DNA of 64,000 nucleotides, from NCBI GenBank assembly GCA_913061185.1, contig CAJXTI010000003.1:57690-121689 (forward strand). Reading direction: 5' to 3'. Source of the stretch: an uncultured Oceanobacter sp. Its GTDB lineage: Bacteria > Pseudomonadota > Gammaproteobacteria > Pseudomonadales > Oceanobacteraceae. Below, piece by piece: positions 32,166-41,303 of this stretch (within the stretch, counting starts at the first letter, position 1; the number at the start of each line of letters is the position of its first letter). The notes under the pieces were generated by a model. That model saw only the letters and a program-made list of their open reading frames with translations. It had not been told where the DNA came from and searched no databases. The position numbers were made by a program, and so were the translations under genes.

Positions 32166-33389
32166 TCAGCGCCAGCGCTTCAGGATCAGTGAGGTATTGA
32201 TACCACCAAACGCAAAGTTGTTGCTCATGACATGGTCGGTCTCAAGGTGACGCGGCTGCCCCATAATGTAATCCAGATCGGCACAGTCGCTGTCGGGATG
32301 AGTCAGGTTGGCGGTGGCGTGAAACCAGCCCTCATTCATCATATGGATGCTGACAATGGCTTCCAGCGCGCCGCAAGCCCCCAGGGTGTGGCCGGTAAAA
32401 CTCTTGAACGAGCTGATCGGTTTCTTCCCCAGCACCTGAAAGGTGGCCTGGCTTTCCGCCACATCACCACGGTCGGTGGCGGTGCCGTGGGCACTGACAT
32501 AACCGATATCAGCCGGGGTTAGTCCGGCATCGCGCAGCGACATTTCCATGGCCACTTGCATGGTGGTGGCGTTGGGTTGGGTAATGTGTGCGCCATCCGA
32601 ATTGGTACCGAAACCAACGATTTCCGCCAGAATGGTGGCTCCCCGTTCAAGGGCAGATTCCAACGTTTCCAGAATCACAATCCCGGCGCCTTCGCCAATC
32701 ACCAGACCGTCACGATTCTGGTCAAACGGGCGTGGTGCCAGATCCGGGTTGGCATTATTGGTACTGGTGGCAAACAGGGTGTCGAACACCGCTGCCTGAG
32801 TGGCGCTGAGTTCTTCACAGCCACCGGCCACCATCATTTGTTGATGGCCATATTTGATGGCTTCGTAGGCATAACCAATGCCCTGGCTGCCGGACGTACA
32901 GGCGCTGGAGGTGGTGATGATGCGGCCTTTCAAACCGAAGAACACGCCAATATTCACCGGTGCGGTATGCGGCATCATGCGTACATAAGAGGTGGCGTTC
33001 AGACCGTTCACCGAATGGTTAAACAGCATCTGGCCAAATTCCCCAATGGCATCCGGGGTGCCGGAGGACGACCCGACAGCCACTCCCATACGGCCATCCT
33101 GAATACGCTCATCATCGAGCAAGCCAGCCTGTTGCAGTGCCAGTTCGGTGGCGCGAGTGGCCATCACCGACATCCGGCCCATGCTGCGTACAGCCTTACG
33201 GGTATAGTGTGACGGTTTTTCAAAGTCGTCGACCGGGCCACCCAGGCGGGTATTCAGACCTTCGTATTTGTCCCAGCTTTCGATATAACGGATACCGGTG
33301 GTTAAGGCCCTGAGATTGGCAGCAATGGTGTCCCAGTCCTGGCCAATCGGTGAAATGGCCGACATGCCGGTAATCACAACGCGTTTCAT
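32166..33389 (-). CDS. Beta-ketoacyl-ACP synthase, aryl polyene elongation
   Basis: A FabF-type ketosynthase of 407 residues with an intact active site: Cys164 (SSACTSGSQ), His301 (SAHGTATDRGD), Lys329 and His334 (TGHTLGACG). In aryl polyene clusters such a ketosynthase condenses malonyl-ACP with the growing chain, often with a chain-length-factor-like partner. ATG at 33389 overlaps the ketoreductase stop (TGATG). An upstream in-frame GTG would add two codons. It is the last gene of the long minus-strand operon. Confidence 0.93.
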   Translation of the reverse strand: MKRVVITGMSAISPIGQDWDTIAANLRALTTGIRYIESWDKYEGLNTRLGGPVDDFEKPSHYTRKAVRSMGRMSVMATRATELALQQAGLLDDERIQDGRMGVAVGSSSGTPDAIGEFGQMLFNHSVNGLNATSYVRMMPHTAPVNIGVFFGLKGRIITTSSACTSGSQGIGYAYEAIKYGHQQMMVAGGCEELSATQAAVFDTLFATSTNNANPDLAPRPFDQNRDGLVIGEGAGIVILETLESALERGATILAEIVGFGTNSDGAHITQPNATTMQVAMEMSLRDAGLTPADIGYVSAHGTATDRGDVAESQATFQVLGKKPISSFKSFTGHTLGACGALEAIVSIHMMNEGWFHATANLTHPDSDCADLDYIMGQPRHLETDHVMSNNFAFGGINTSLILKRWR

Positions 33390-34120
33390 CAGCACATACC
33401 ACCGTTGACAGAAATCACCTGGCGGGTCACATAACCCGCATCCTCAGACATCAGGAAGCTGACCGCAGCCGCCACTTCTTCCGGACGGCCCATACGTCTG
33501 GCCGGAATCATTTTCATTGCCTCATCGATATGCACGCCTTCGATCATATCGGTTTCAATCAGGCCAGGGGCAACACAATTGACGGTGATGTTGCGTTTGG
33601 CCAGTTCGACCGCCAGCGCCTTGCAGGCACCAATCAGACCGGCTTTGGAAGCGGAATAGTTCACTTGGCCGCGGTTGCCGGTAATACCGGATATCGATGA
33701 CATGGCCACAATTCGGCCCGGCTTGCGCCGCCGTACCATCGGCATGGTTAACGGCTGCACCACGTTGAAAAAACCATCCAGATTGGTGTGAATCACGGTG
33801 TCCCAGTCGTCTTCGGACATGGCTGGAAAGGCATTGTCGCGGGTCAGGCCAGCGTTGCAGACAATACCGTAATAGGTGCCGTGGGCTTCGATATCCGCCA
33901 GCAAAATGTCACGGCAGCGACTGCGATCGGCAATATCAAATTGCAGTATCCGTGCCTGGCGGCCGATGGTGAGAATCTGCTGCTGCACCTGTTCCGCTTC
34001 GGCGCGATTACTGCGGCAATGCACCACAATATCGAAGCCCTCGCGGGCCAGCCGCAGGGCGATGGCCTTGCCGATGCCACGGCTGGAGCCGGTAATAAAT
34101 ACAGTGCTGGATTCAGACAT
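33389..34120 (-). CDS. 3-oxoacyl-ACP reductase, aryl polyene cluster
   Basis: A short-chain dehydrogenase of FabG type, 243 residues. The NADPH-binding motif is ITGSSRGIGKAIA, followed by NAG (CNAGLTRDNAF), catalytic Ser (MSSISGITGNRG) and YSASK (Tyr-x3-Lys). It reduces the 3-keto group after each condensation. It overlaps the dehydratase gene upstream by eight bases and abuts the ketosynthase gene downstream. Confidence 0.93.
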   Translation of the reverse strand: MSESSTVFITGSSRGIGKAIALRLAREGFDIVVHCRSNRAEAEQVQQQILTIGRQARILQFDIADRSRCRDILLADIEAHGTYYGIVCNAGLTRDNAFPAMSEDDWDTVIHTNLDGFFNVVQPLTMPMVRRRKPGRIVAMSSISGITGNRGQVNYSASKAGLIGACKALAVELAKRNITVNCVAPGLIETDMIEGVHIDEAMKMIPARRMGRPEEVAAAVSFLMSEDAGYVTRQVISVNGGMC

Positions 34121-34589
34121 TGTGTTGTCCTTTGACAGATTCCATAAAATTGCTGACGTCTTGGGGCTGAAATACGTTCAGCCGCGCTTGCTGCTGTTCC
34201 TGGTCAAAGCGGATGCTGCAGTCAAATGAGCCCAATCCGCTGCTGTCCTGTAATAAACGTTCCACCTGGATGTGCAGCCGCGCACCCACCGGAAAACAGC
34301 TGCAACTGCTGCTGAAGCGGCGGCTGCCCAACAGAAAACCAACCCGTACGGCAGCACCCTCCTGTTTGGCGGCAGTGCCTGCCCAGGCGGCAATGGCCTG
34401 GGCCATATACTCAATGCCGACCCAGCCCGGTACGCCGTCGGGGCCACAAAAAGAGGACTGCGGCTGAATCACGACCTCGGCACAGAGGCTGTCGGCGTCA
34501 TACGCCAGAATACGATCCAGCAGGCTCATTTCGCCGCGATGGGGAACCAGCTCCTCGACGGTGAAGGCAGGGGTCGGATCAATCGCCAT
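34113..34589 (-). CDS. 3-hydroxyacyl-ACP dehydratase-like hotdog protein
   Basis: A hotdog-fold protein of 158 residues with PHRGEMSLLDRI and GVPGWVGIEYMAQAIAAWAG, typical of the ApeP-type dehydratase that forms double bonds in aryl polyene synthesis. The frame is open 15 codons further upstream inside the neighbouring ketosynthase gene. ATG at 34589 (MAIDPTPAFTVEELV) is the likely start and gives an 11-base overlap. Confidence 0.87.
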   Translation of the reverse strand: MAIDPTPAFTVEELVPHRGEMSLLDRILAYDADSLCAEVVIQPQSSFCGPDGVPGWVGIEYMAQAIAAWAGTAAKQEGAAVRVGFLLGSRRFSSSCSCFPVGARLHIQVERLLQDSSGLGSFDCSIRFDQEQQQARLNVFQPQDVSNFMESVKGQHNV

Positions 34590-35766
34590 AAATACGCTCG
34601 AATAACAGGGAAATATTGTTGCCACCAAAAGCAAATGAGTTGCTCAGGGTAAAGACCGGTGGATGATCCAGTTTCAAACCCGCCGTAACGAGGCGGAGCG
34701 GCGCCAGTGCCGGATCAGGCACCCCGTCCCAGCGATGCGGCGGTAAACGGCCATCCTGTTGCATCGTCAGCCAGCAGAACGCCGCTTCAATGGCACCGGC
34801 AGCCCCCAGCGTATGGCCAGTCAAAGCCTTGGTTGAAGATGCCGCTACCCGGTCGCCAAACAGGCGGAATACCGCCTGGCTTTCCATGCGGTCATTTTGC
34901 TCGGTAGCCGTGCCATGCAGGTTGATATAGGACACCTGTTCGGGATTCAACTGGCGTTGTTGCAGCGCCTGACTCATGGCGGCGATGGCCCCCGCGCCTT
35001 GCGGGTGCGGGGCAGAAATATGATGGGCGTCAGATGATTCACCGACCCCCGCCAGAGCCACCGCCGCCGGTTCTTTGCTCATGATAAACAAGGCCGCCCC
35101 TTCGCCGATATTGATACCGTCGCGATGGGCACTGAACGGGGCACACACCGCCGTTGCCAGGGATTCCAGCGCCCCAAAACCGTTAAGCGTCATGGCCGCC
35201 AGTGAATCAACGCCACCGGCAATCACCAGATCACAGACATCTTGCTGAATCAGGCGGCGGGCGCTGGCCAGCGCCTTGGCACCGGAGGAGCAAGCAGTTG
35301 ATACTACATAAGTTGGCCCTTTGGCACCGCTCCAGTCCGCCAGCGAAAGTGCCGGGGCAGACATTTCCTGAATGGCATAACGCGTGGCAGTGGCGGGTTG
35401 CTGGTGGTTAACCCAGCCTTGCACGGTGCTGAAGGCTTCCGCGATACCACTGGTGCTGCTGCCCAGCACAATGCCAATACGTTCGGCGGCAATGCCTTGG
35501 CGCATGGCTGCAAAAGCGACCTGAAGCTGTTGCCAGGCAGACATCAGTAGCTGGTTATTGCGGGACTGGCGCTCGGCTGCAAATTGCGCCAGCGGGGGCA
35601 GCTCAGCCTTGACCTGACCTACGTATACCGGTGTCGACATCCATTCATCGGCCAGTGTCAGCGGTTCGGCATCCGGCTGTTGCAGGGTTTGCCAGACCTG
35701 CTCGGCACCACGTCCAAGGGAGCAGACGATTCCCAGGTGATTCAAATAAACGGGAATATCCTGCAT
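34579..35766 (-). CDS. Second beta-ketoacyl-ACP synthase of the aryl polyene cluster
   Basis: A 395-residue ketosynthase divergent from the first but with Cys159 (VSTACSSGAKA), His284 (LHGTATEQND), Lys313 and His318 (TGHTLGAAGAIEA), and C-terminal NSFAFGGNN. Aryl polyene systems use two ketosynthases, one probably for the first condensation with the aryl starter; which is which cannot be told by eye. It starts two bases after the lipoprotein gene. Confidence 0.92.
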   Translation of the reverse strand: MQDIPVYLNHLGIVCSLGRGAEQVWQTLQQPDAEPLTLADEWMSTPVYVGQVKAELPPLAQFAAERQSRNNQLLMSAWQQLQVAFAAMRQGIAAERIGIVLGSSTSGIAEAFSTVQGWVNHQQPATATRYAIQEMSAPALSLADWSGAKGPTYVVSTACSSGAKALASARRLIQQDVCDLVIAGGVDSLAAMTLNGFGALESLATAVCAPFSAHRDGINIGEGAALFIMSKEPAAVALAGVGESSDAHHISAPHPQGAGAIAAMSQALQQRQLNPEQVSYINLHGTATEQNDRMESQAVFRLFGDRVAASSTKALTGHTLGAAGAIEAAFCWLTMQQDGRLPPHRWDGVPDPALAPLRLVTAGLKLDHPPVFTLSNSFAFGGNNISLLFERIYGD

Positions 35767-35768
35767 GA

Positions 35769-36362
35769 CTACTTATCCATTTCCAGAGTGTCAATTCTGA
35801 TCCGCTGCTGCAGGTCAGGTATCTCGATCAGCAGCGGTGTCCAGAAGCTGTCAGCGGCTTCGGACTGCGCCGTTACCGCCTTGAATTCATACACCAGGTG
35901 CGCATCATAATATAAGCGGCGCACACCTGGCAGCGCCTGTAACGACCAGCCGGTTCCGGCCAGGGTGGTACGAATGCTGGCCAGTGGCCAGTAGGCCAGC
36001 TGAATCTGCGCCAGTATGGTATGTGCTTGGAGCTGTTGCGGCAGCAGCGGTGAGCGTTTTTCCTCCAGTTGCTGACCGTCGTAACGAACGCGCAGCAACT
36101 CCTGCCCGGTGGCCGTCAGCGCCACCAGCACCAGCACACCTTGCTGTACCGACCAGCTGGCCAGCATGGCTTTGGCTGGTTCATCGTCAGCGCTTACCAC
36201 CTGGGTAAACTGGCCGTTGAAGGGGAAATCGGCCGGTGGTAACAACGGCGGCTGCAAGCGGTCGGGGCGGAACGTCAGCAAGCTGCAGCCAGACAACAGC
36301 ACCAAACAGGTCAGCGAGAGTAGCGCCAGTGGCTTCAACATCCGCTGCATGAGGTTAGGCAT
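35769..36362 (-). CDS. DUF3261-type lipoprotein of the aryl polyene cluster
   Basis: A 197-residue protein with signal peptide and lipobox VLLSGC (Cys about residue 26), so probably anchored in the outer membrane. The remainder fits the small lipoprotein family (DUF3261) found beside the LolA-like and MMPL genes in aryl polyene clusters. It is thought to help deliver the polyene lipid. It overlaps the exporter gene by eight bases. Confidence 0.82.
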   Translation of the reverse strand: MPNLMQRMLKPLALLSLTCLVLLSGCSLLTFRPDRLQPPLLPPADFPFNGQFTQVVSADDEPAKAMLASWSVQQGVLVLVALTATGQELLRVRYDGQQLEEKRSPLLPQQLQAHTILAQIQLAYWPLASIRTTLAGTGWSLQALPGVRRLYYDAHLVYEFKAVTAQSEAADSFWTPLLIEIPDLQQRIRIDTLEMDK

Positions 36363-38760
36363 GCTGATCTTCCAGGGTAAATACCGGGGTTAACAACCAC
36401 ACCAGAATGACCCCGCACAGCACGGTTGCGCCAAAATACATCAGCACTGGAGTTTGCGACAGTGCCAGCAAGCCAAAGGCCAGCAAGGTAGTGAGTGCTG
36501 ACATCGCTACCGCCAGCCAGGTGTAGAGACTGTTACGACTGTTGAGCAGGAAGATGCCGGCATCCATACCAATACCCAGTACCAGCAGCAGCGCCAGCAG
36601 GTTAAACAGCGTCAGCTGCATACCCAGCAGCGCCAGCAGATTCAGCGTCAGCACGCTGGCCAGCGCCGGTCCGGCCAGAATACGCCAGGCCGTCAGACGG
36701 TAGCGCAGCGCCAGCAAGAGCAGTACGGCGGCATACGCGGCGGCGAGCCACCAGCCCATGTTATGGCGGTAGTGATTCAGCACCTTGCCAATGGCCGCCG
36801 GGCGATCCACCAGCTGCAGCCAGTCAGAGCGATGGGCATCTTGCAGCAGTGGTTGCAGCTGCTCGACCAGGTTGGCGGGCACCGTGCCGGAAAAATTCAC
36901 CGCGGCATAAAAGCGCCCGCCGAATTCTCCCAGCCACAAATGCCGGCTGCTGGCACTGAAGGCTGAGGCCAGCCAGTGTTCTGGAGTGATCGGCAGGTTG
37001 GCGCGGTTGGCAAAATCCGCCCGCGCAGAACGGCTGATTTCAACGGCCCCCAACTGCTTGGCAAACTGCTCTAGCAGGCCGCCGCTGGCATAGACGGTAG
37101 TCGCCTGCTGCTGGTAGTCCGCCCGTTGTTGTTGCTGTGATGCCAGTTGCTGGCTGACGCTGTGGTAGTGCAGGCCAGGATTCCGACTGAGCAGTTGCTC
37201 AAGCGGGTCACGCAGGGCGTCGCTGTGCTGCAGTAATTGTTCGGCGGAGTCACCGGATAGCAGCAGGTATCTGGCCCACGAAGCACCGCCCGCGAGCTGA
37301 TTAATACGCTGGTCGTTTTGTAGCAGGCTGACGGGCGAGGTTTGTAACCTAACCAGGCTGTCGTCAAACGCTAATTTGGGCAGCTGCCACAGCGCCAGCA
37401 AGGCAAGCAGCGTCAGCAGTATGGCGACTCCGGGTTGATGAATACGGGGCCAATGGCTGCGAATGGCGGCCAGCCGGTGCAGCAACCAGCTCAAATCCGG
37501 GTTGGCTGGCATGCGTCGGGTCAGCCAGGGCAGCAGCCCCATCACCGTTAGCCAAGCGCCTACCAGCCCGGCGGCGGAAAAGACCGCCATTTGCTGCAAA
37601 CCGGGAAAGGGGGCTGCGGCCTGTGCCAGGTAGGCCAGGACGCTGGAGAGCATGCCGAGGGTAATGGCACCGGTAACCGGGTCGCGGGCGGCGGCTGTGC
37701 CAGGCGTTGGTATTGGTTGCTCCAGCCGATGACAAAGAAAATGTAGCGAATAGTCGATGGCAACGCCGACCAGGCTGGCACCAAACGCCAGGGTGATTAT
37801 ATGCACCCGGTCAAATATCAGCAGGCAGGTGGCCATGGCCAGCAGGCAACCAAACAGCAGTGGCATAAACACCAGCAGCAAATAGGATGGACGCCGGAAC
37901 ACCAGCAGCATCAACAGCACAATCCCCAGCAATGACACCACGCCGATGGTCGAGATTTCATGTTGCGCCTGATTGGCACCGTAGGTGGCATGAACAATCA
38001 GACCGGTATAACTGAGGCCATGAATCGTATTGTTCAGCCGCTGGAGCAACTCACTGAGCTGACGCTGGTAACCCATGTCAAACGGGCTGCCATTCAGCTC
38101 TGCCAGCACAATCCGGTGCCAGTGCTGGCCCATTGGCGTTGGTTCAACACGGGTGGGCCAGTCGTCTTGCAGGCTGATGCCCTGATTCGGTAAGGCTTGC
38201 TCGCGCCAGTGATCCAGCAGTTGCAGTGGATCGTCGACCAGATGCCGGGTCAGCGCGCCTCCCAGCGGTGAGTACAGGCGGCTGATGGCCGCACTCACCA
38301 ATAGGCTGGGTTCTTGCAACAGGCTGGACTCTTGCACTTGGTGTGATTGTTGCAATTTGGCACGATCGACGGCGGTCAGATGGTAGTAACGCCAGTCGGA
38401 CAGTTGATCAAGCAGCTGGCTGAGCTGAGTGGCGTCGGTTTTGCCTTCAACGCGGGCAAACAGGCCGGAGTCTTGTAATGCTGTTTGTAATTGCTCCGCT
38501 GCGACAAGACTGCTGGCCCGCTCACCGGATACCAGCAGGATCAGCCGTTGTGAGGCATTGCTGGCGATGCGGTTGTTGGCGAAGGATTCAGCAGCACTGT
38601 TGTGCTCATCGGGCAGTAACGACAGGATACTGGTATCGAACTGTATGCCACGGTGGAACTGCCAGGCCAGTATCACGATGGCCACGGCCATCAGCAGTAA
38701 CCAGGCCAGTAACGGTCGGTACGATGCCGGATGCAGTGGCTTATTCAGCTGCGCTGGCAT
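36355..38760 (-). CDS. MMPL/RND-family exporter of the aryl polyene cluster
   Basis: An 801-residue inner-membrane transporter. One N-terminal helix is followed by a large periplasmic loop, a helix bundle (IGVVSLLGIVLLMLLVFRRP onward), a second periplasmic loop and a second bundle, about 12 segments in all. The repeat-like VGVAIDYSLHFL and LVLGIGMDAGIFLLN segments are typical of the MMPL fold. It probably extracts or exports the polyene lipid toward the outer membrane. Confidence 0.9.
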   Translation of the reverse strand: MPAQLNKPLHPASYRPLLAWLLLMAVAIVILAWQFHRGIQFDTSILSLLPDEHNSAAESFANNRIASNASQRLILLVSGERASSLVAAEQLQTALQDSGLFARVEGKTDATQLSQLLDQLSDWRYYHLTAVDRAKLQQSHQVQESSLLQEPSLLVSAAISRLYSPLGGALTRHLVDDPLQLLDHWREQALPNQGISLQDDWPTRVEPTPMGQHWHRIVLAELNGSPFDMGYQRQLSELLQRLNNTIHGLSYTGLIVHATYGANQAQHEISTIGVVSLLGIVLLMLLVFRRPSYLLLVFMPLLFGCLLAMATCLLIFDRVHIITLAFGASLVGVAIDYSLHFLCHRLEQPIPTPGTAAARDPVTGAITLGMLSSVLAYLAQAAAPFPGLQQMAVFSAAGLVGAWLTVMGLLPWLTRRMPANPDLSWLLHRLAAIRSHWPRIHQPGVAILLTLLALLALWQLPKLAFDDSLVRLQTSPVSLLQNDQRINQLAGGASWARYLLLSGDSAEQLLQHSDALRDPLEQLLSRNPGLHYHSVSQQLASQQQQRADYQQQATTVYASGGLLEQFAKQLGAVEISRSARADFANRANLPITPEHWLASAFSASSRHLWLGEFGGRFYAAVNFSGTVPANLVEQLQPLLQDAHRSDWLQLVDRPAAIGKVLNHYRHNMGWWLAAAYAAVLLLLALRYRLTAWRILAGPALASVLTLNLLALLGMQLTLFNLLALLLVLGIGMDAGIFLLNSRNSLYTWLAVAMSALTTLLAFGLLALSQTPVLMYFGATVLCGVILVWLLTPVFTLEDQHA

Positions 38761-39340
38761 CGCCGCTGACCTCCAGGCGGATTTCGGTCCGGTCGCCTTT
38801 TGGCTCGTGCAAGGTCAGACCTTGCAGGTGGGTGGTGCCGGTCATATCGATGCGGGAAAAAAACGACATCAAGACATCGCTTTTGGGGGTCAGCTGTAAA
38901 TCCCAGCCATTGGTTTCGCTGACCTGGGTACCCGTGATGGCAAAGGTGGCTTGCAAGGTGGCCAGATCACCGGCAAAAATCGCCGCCAGCAGGTTGGCTA
39001 CGGTGGCCGTCTGGGCGCTGTTGGCATCACTTTGCCAGACCACTTCACCACCCTGGGTTTGGGAGATACCGTGCTCGCTGATCATCACTTTGCTGGCTAT
39101 CGGTTGTTCGATTATCCATTCAAGACCTTGCTGGCGCTGATAGTGGAACTGGCCACTGGAGTGTAATGGGCGCGGCAGAATGGTCAGGTATTTGTCCTGC
39201 TCAAACTGGCCCTGCAATTCATCGGTGGGTGTCAGAATACGGGCAAGGTCGGCCTGGCTGAGCGATTGCGCCTGGCTGTGACTGGTGGCGATGGCACCCA
39301 GCAGCACCAGGCAGGCCAGAATGCGAGGCGAACGAATCAT
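38741..39340 (-). CDS. LolA-like outer membrane lipoprotein carrier protein
   Basis: A 199-residue periplasmic protein with a cleavable signal peptide (MIRSPRILACLVLLGAIATS, then HSQAQ). A LolA-type fold is suggested by LQGQFEQDKYLTILPRPLHS and SGQFHYQRQQGLEWIIEQP. In aryl polyene clusters it is proposed to ferry the polyene lipid across the periplasm, working with the MMPL exporter. It overlaps both neighbours. Confidence 0.9.
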   Translation of the reverse strand: MIRSPRILACLVLLGAIATSHSQAQSLSQADLARILTPTDELQGQFEQDKYLTILPRPLHSSGQFHYQRQQGLEWIIEQPIASKVMISEHGISQTQGGEVVWQSDANSAQTATVANLLAAIFAGDLATLQATFAITGTQVSETNGWDLQLTPKSDVLMSFFSRIDMTGTTHLQGLTLHEPKGDRTEIRLEVSGDASAAE

Positions 39341-39744
39341 AAGTGGGCGGTTACCTTGTCGATCATGACCTGAGGAGATTCAAAACACATGGTTTGGGTC
39401 GCCATATCGACGGCCACCATGGTGGTGGTGGCTTTGGTCAGGCGTTTGCCACTGGCTTTATTGCGGATTTCATAACCAATCTTGAGGCAGTTGACCCACT
39501 CGGTCAGCGTTGCAGTGACCGTGATGGTTTCGTCAAAGCAGGCCGGGCCAGGGTAGCGAATATGCAGGTCGATCACCGGCCAGGCGTAGCCGGAGGCTTT
39601 CATTTCGGTGTAGTTGTAGCCGATCTTGTCGAGCAGCGCACAACGGGCAATTTCCAGATACTTGGCGTAATGGCCGTGCCAGACCACGTTCATCATATCG
39701 ACGTCGTGGAACGGCACCTGAATATCAACGGCAGCACGGATCAT
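39337..39744 (-). CDS. 4-hydroxybenzoyl-CoA-type thioesterase
   Basis: A hotdog thioesterase of 135 residues from ATG at 39744 (MIRAAVDIQVPFHDVDMMNV). The motif HDVDMMNVVWHGHYAKYLE carries the catalytic Asp and is characteristic of the family. It may release or edit ACP-bound polyene intermediates. The frame is open 15 codons further upstream within the ammonia-lyase gene, but that extension is not expected. Confidence 0.88.
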   Translation of the reverse strand: MIRAAVDIQVPFHDVDMMNVVWHGHYAKYLEIARCALLDKIGYNYTEMKASGYAWPVIDLHIRYPGPACFDETITVTATLTEWVNCLKIGYEIRNKASGKRLTKATTTMVAVDMATQTMCFESPQVMIDKVTAHL

Positions 39745-41279
39745 GAGCGACTCTCGTACAGCGGCCAGCGCTGTTGTTGCAGGGCGCATACCATGTCGCG
39801 CAGTTCCTGTTCCAGTGCGCGGTCTTCCAGCAGCAAGGGACTGACTGAGCGTACGGCATCTATCGTCGCGCTGATACTGGCAGACAGGCTGTCTGTGTTG
39901 ACCTCTCCAGCCCGAATACGCAATTCCAGCCCCTGTACGGCAGCGATCAAACAGGCTGCCGCCGCTTGCTCGGTCAGCTGTAATACCCGCAGGCAGTCGC
40001 GCGCGGCGATGGTGCCCATGCTGACCTTGTCCTGGTTATGGCATTCGGTCGAGCGTGAGAACACGCTGGCCGGCATGGTGTGCTTGAGTGCTTCGGCGGT
40101 CCAGGCGGAGACACCAATTTGCACCGCCTTGAAGCCGTGGCTGATGGCCTGGCGTGGGCCTTCCGCACCGGACAGATTGGCAGGCAAACCGTGGTTAAAC
40201 TTGGTATCGACCAGCATTGCCAATTGACGGTCGAGCAAATCGGCAATATTGGCGACGGCGGTTTTGAGGGTGTCCATCGCCATGGCGATATGGCCACCGT
40301 AGAAGTGGCCGCCGTGTAATACCAGCTCGTTGTCGCCGTCAATGATGGGGTTGTCGTTGGCGCTGTTGAGCTCGTTTTCGATCAGGCTGCGGTTCCAGTC
40401 CAGAGTCTCGCTTAACACGCCAATCACGTGCGGGGCACAGCGCAGCGAGTAACGGTCTTGCAGGCGATCCGGGTTGCGGGGTGGCGTACCGGCTTCCAGA
40501 TCGCCCCGTAGCCAGCGGGCGACCTTTTGCGGGCCAGGGTGAGGCTTGGCGCTGAACAGAATGTCATTGTAATGGTGGGCGTTGCCTTTGGCGGCAATGG
40601 TCGCCAGCGCGGTAATCCGCGTCGCCACGGCTTCCAGATAACGGGCACGACTGAACGCCTGACAGGCCAGGGCGGTCATGACGGCGGTGCCGTTCATAAT
40701 CGCCAGACCTTCTTTCGGCCGTAATGTCAGCGGCTGGATAGCCCGTTCGGCAAATACCTCGGCGGTTGGTCGTACTTCGCCCTGATAATAGACTTCACGT
40801 TCGCCACAGAGGACTGCCGCTACGTAGGACAACGGCGTCAGGTCGCCGCTGGCACCGACGGAACCTTCTTCCGGAATCAGCGGCACAATGTCATTGTGTA
40901 ACAGCCGTTCGAGTTGCTCCAGCAGCTCAATGGATACTCCTGAAAAGCCCCGGCACAGGGATGCCAGCCGGGTTGCCAGTACCGCCCGACCGCTTTCAAG
41001 CGGCAGTATCGCGCCCATGCCACAGCCGTGAAAGGTGTACAGGTGTCTGGGCAGCTCGGCCACCAGCTCCGGTGGAATCGTGACAGTACAGCTGTCGCCA
41101 TAACCGGTGGTGACCCCGTAAATTTCACCGTCTTCGGCCAGCAGCCGGTCGAGGAACTGGCTGCCACGCTGGATCCGCTGGCGGAATTCCAGCGCCTGAT
41201 CCAGCTCGACCGGGCTGTTTTGCCGGGCAATAGCACAGATGTTTTCAATCGTCAGGCGTGAGCCATTAAAGGTAACCAT
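39741..41279 (-). CDS. Aromatic amino acid ammonia-lyase (HAL/PAL/TAL family)
   Basis: A MIO-dependent lyase of 512 residues. The cofactor-forming Ala143-Ser144-Gly145 is in GSVGASGDLTPLSY, and the catalytic Tyr54 is in YGVTTGYGD. At the substrate-selectivity position the sequence reads Phe83-His84 (YTFHGCGMG), whereas histidine lyases usually have Ser-His. The His favours a tyrosine or mixed Tyr/Phe substrate. The enzyme probably supplies 4-coumarate or cinnamate as starter. It sits next to the AMP-ligase gene, and no histidine-degradation genes are nearby. Confidence 0.88.
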   Translation of the reverse strand: MVTFNGSRLTIENICAIARQNSPVELDQALEFRQRIQRGSQFLDRLLAEDGEIYGVTTGYGDSCTVTIPPELVAELPRHLYTFHGCGMGAILPLESGRAVLATRLASLCRGFSGVSIELLEQLERLLHNDIVPLIPEEGSVGASGDLTPLSYVAAVLCGEREVYYQGEVRPTAEVFAERAIQPLTLRPKEGLAIMNGTAVMTALACQAFSRARYLEAVATRITALATIAAKGNAHHYNDILFSAKPHPGPQKVARWLRGDLEAGTPPRNPDRLQDRYSLRCAPHVIGVLSETLDWNRSLIENELNSANDNPIIDGDNELVLHGGHFYGGHIAMAMDTLKTAVANIADLLDRQLAMLVDTKFNHGLPANLSGAEGPRQAISHGFKAVQIGVSAWTAEALKHTMPASVFSRSTECHNQDKVSMGTIAARDCLRVLQLTEQAAAACLIAAVQGLELRIRAGEVNTDSLSASISATIDAVRSVSPLLLEDRALEQELRDMVCALQQQRWPLYESRS

Positions 41280-41303
41280 AGTCAGTACGGCCTGTCCTTG
41301 TTG

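Noticed and set aside
39741..41279. Histidine utilisation (hut) enzyme
   Set aside because: No urocanase or other hut genes are nearby, and the selectivity residues and cluster context favour an aromatic substrate.
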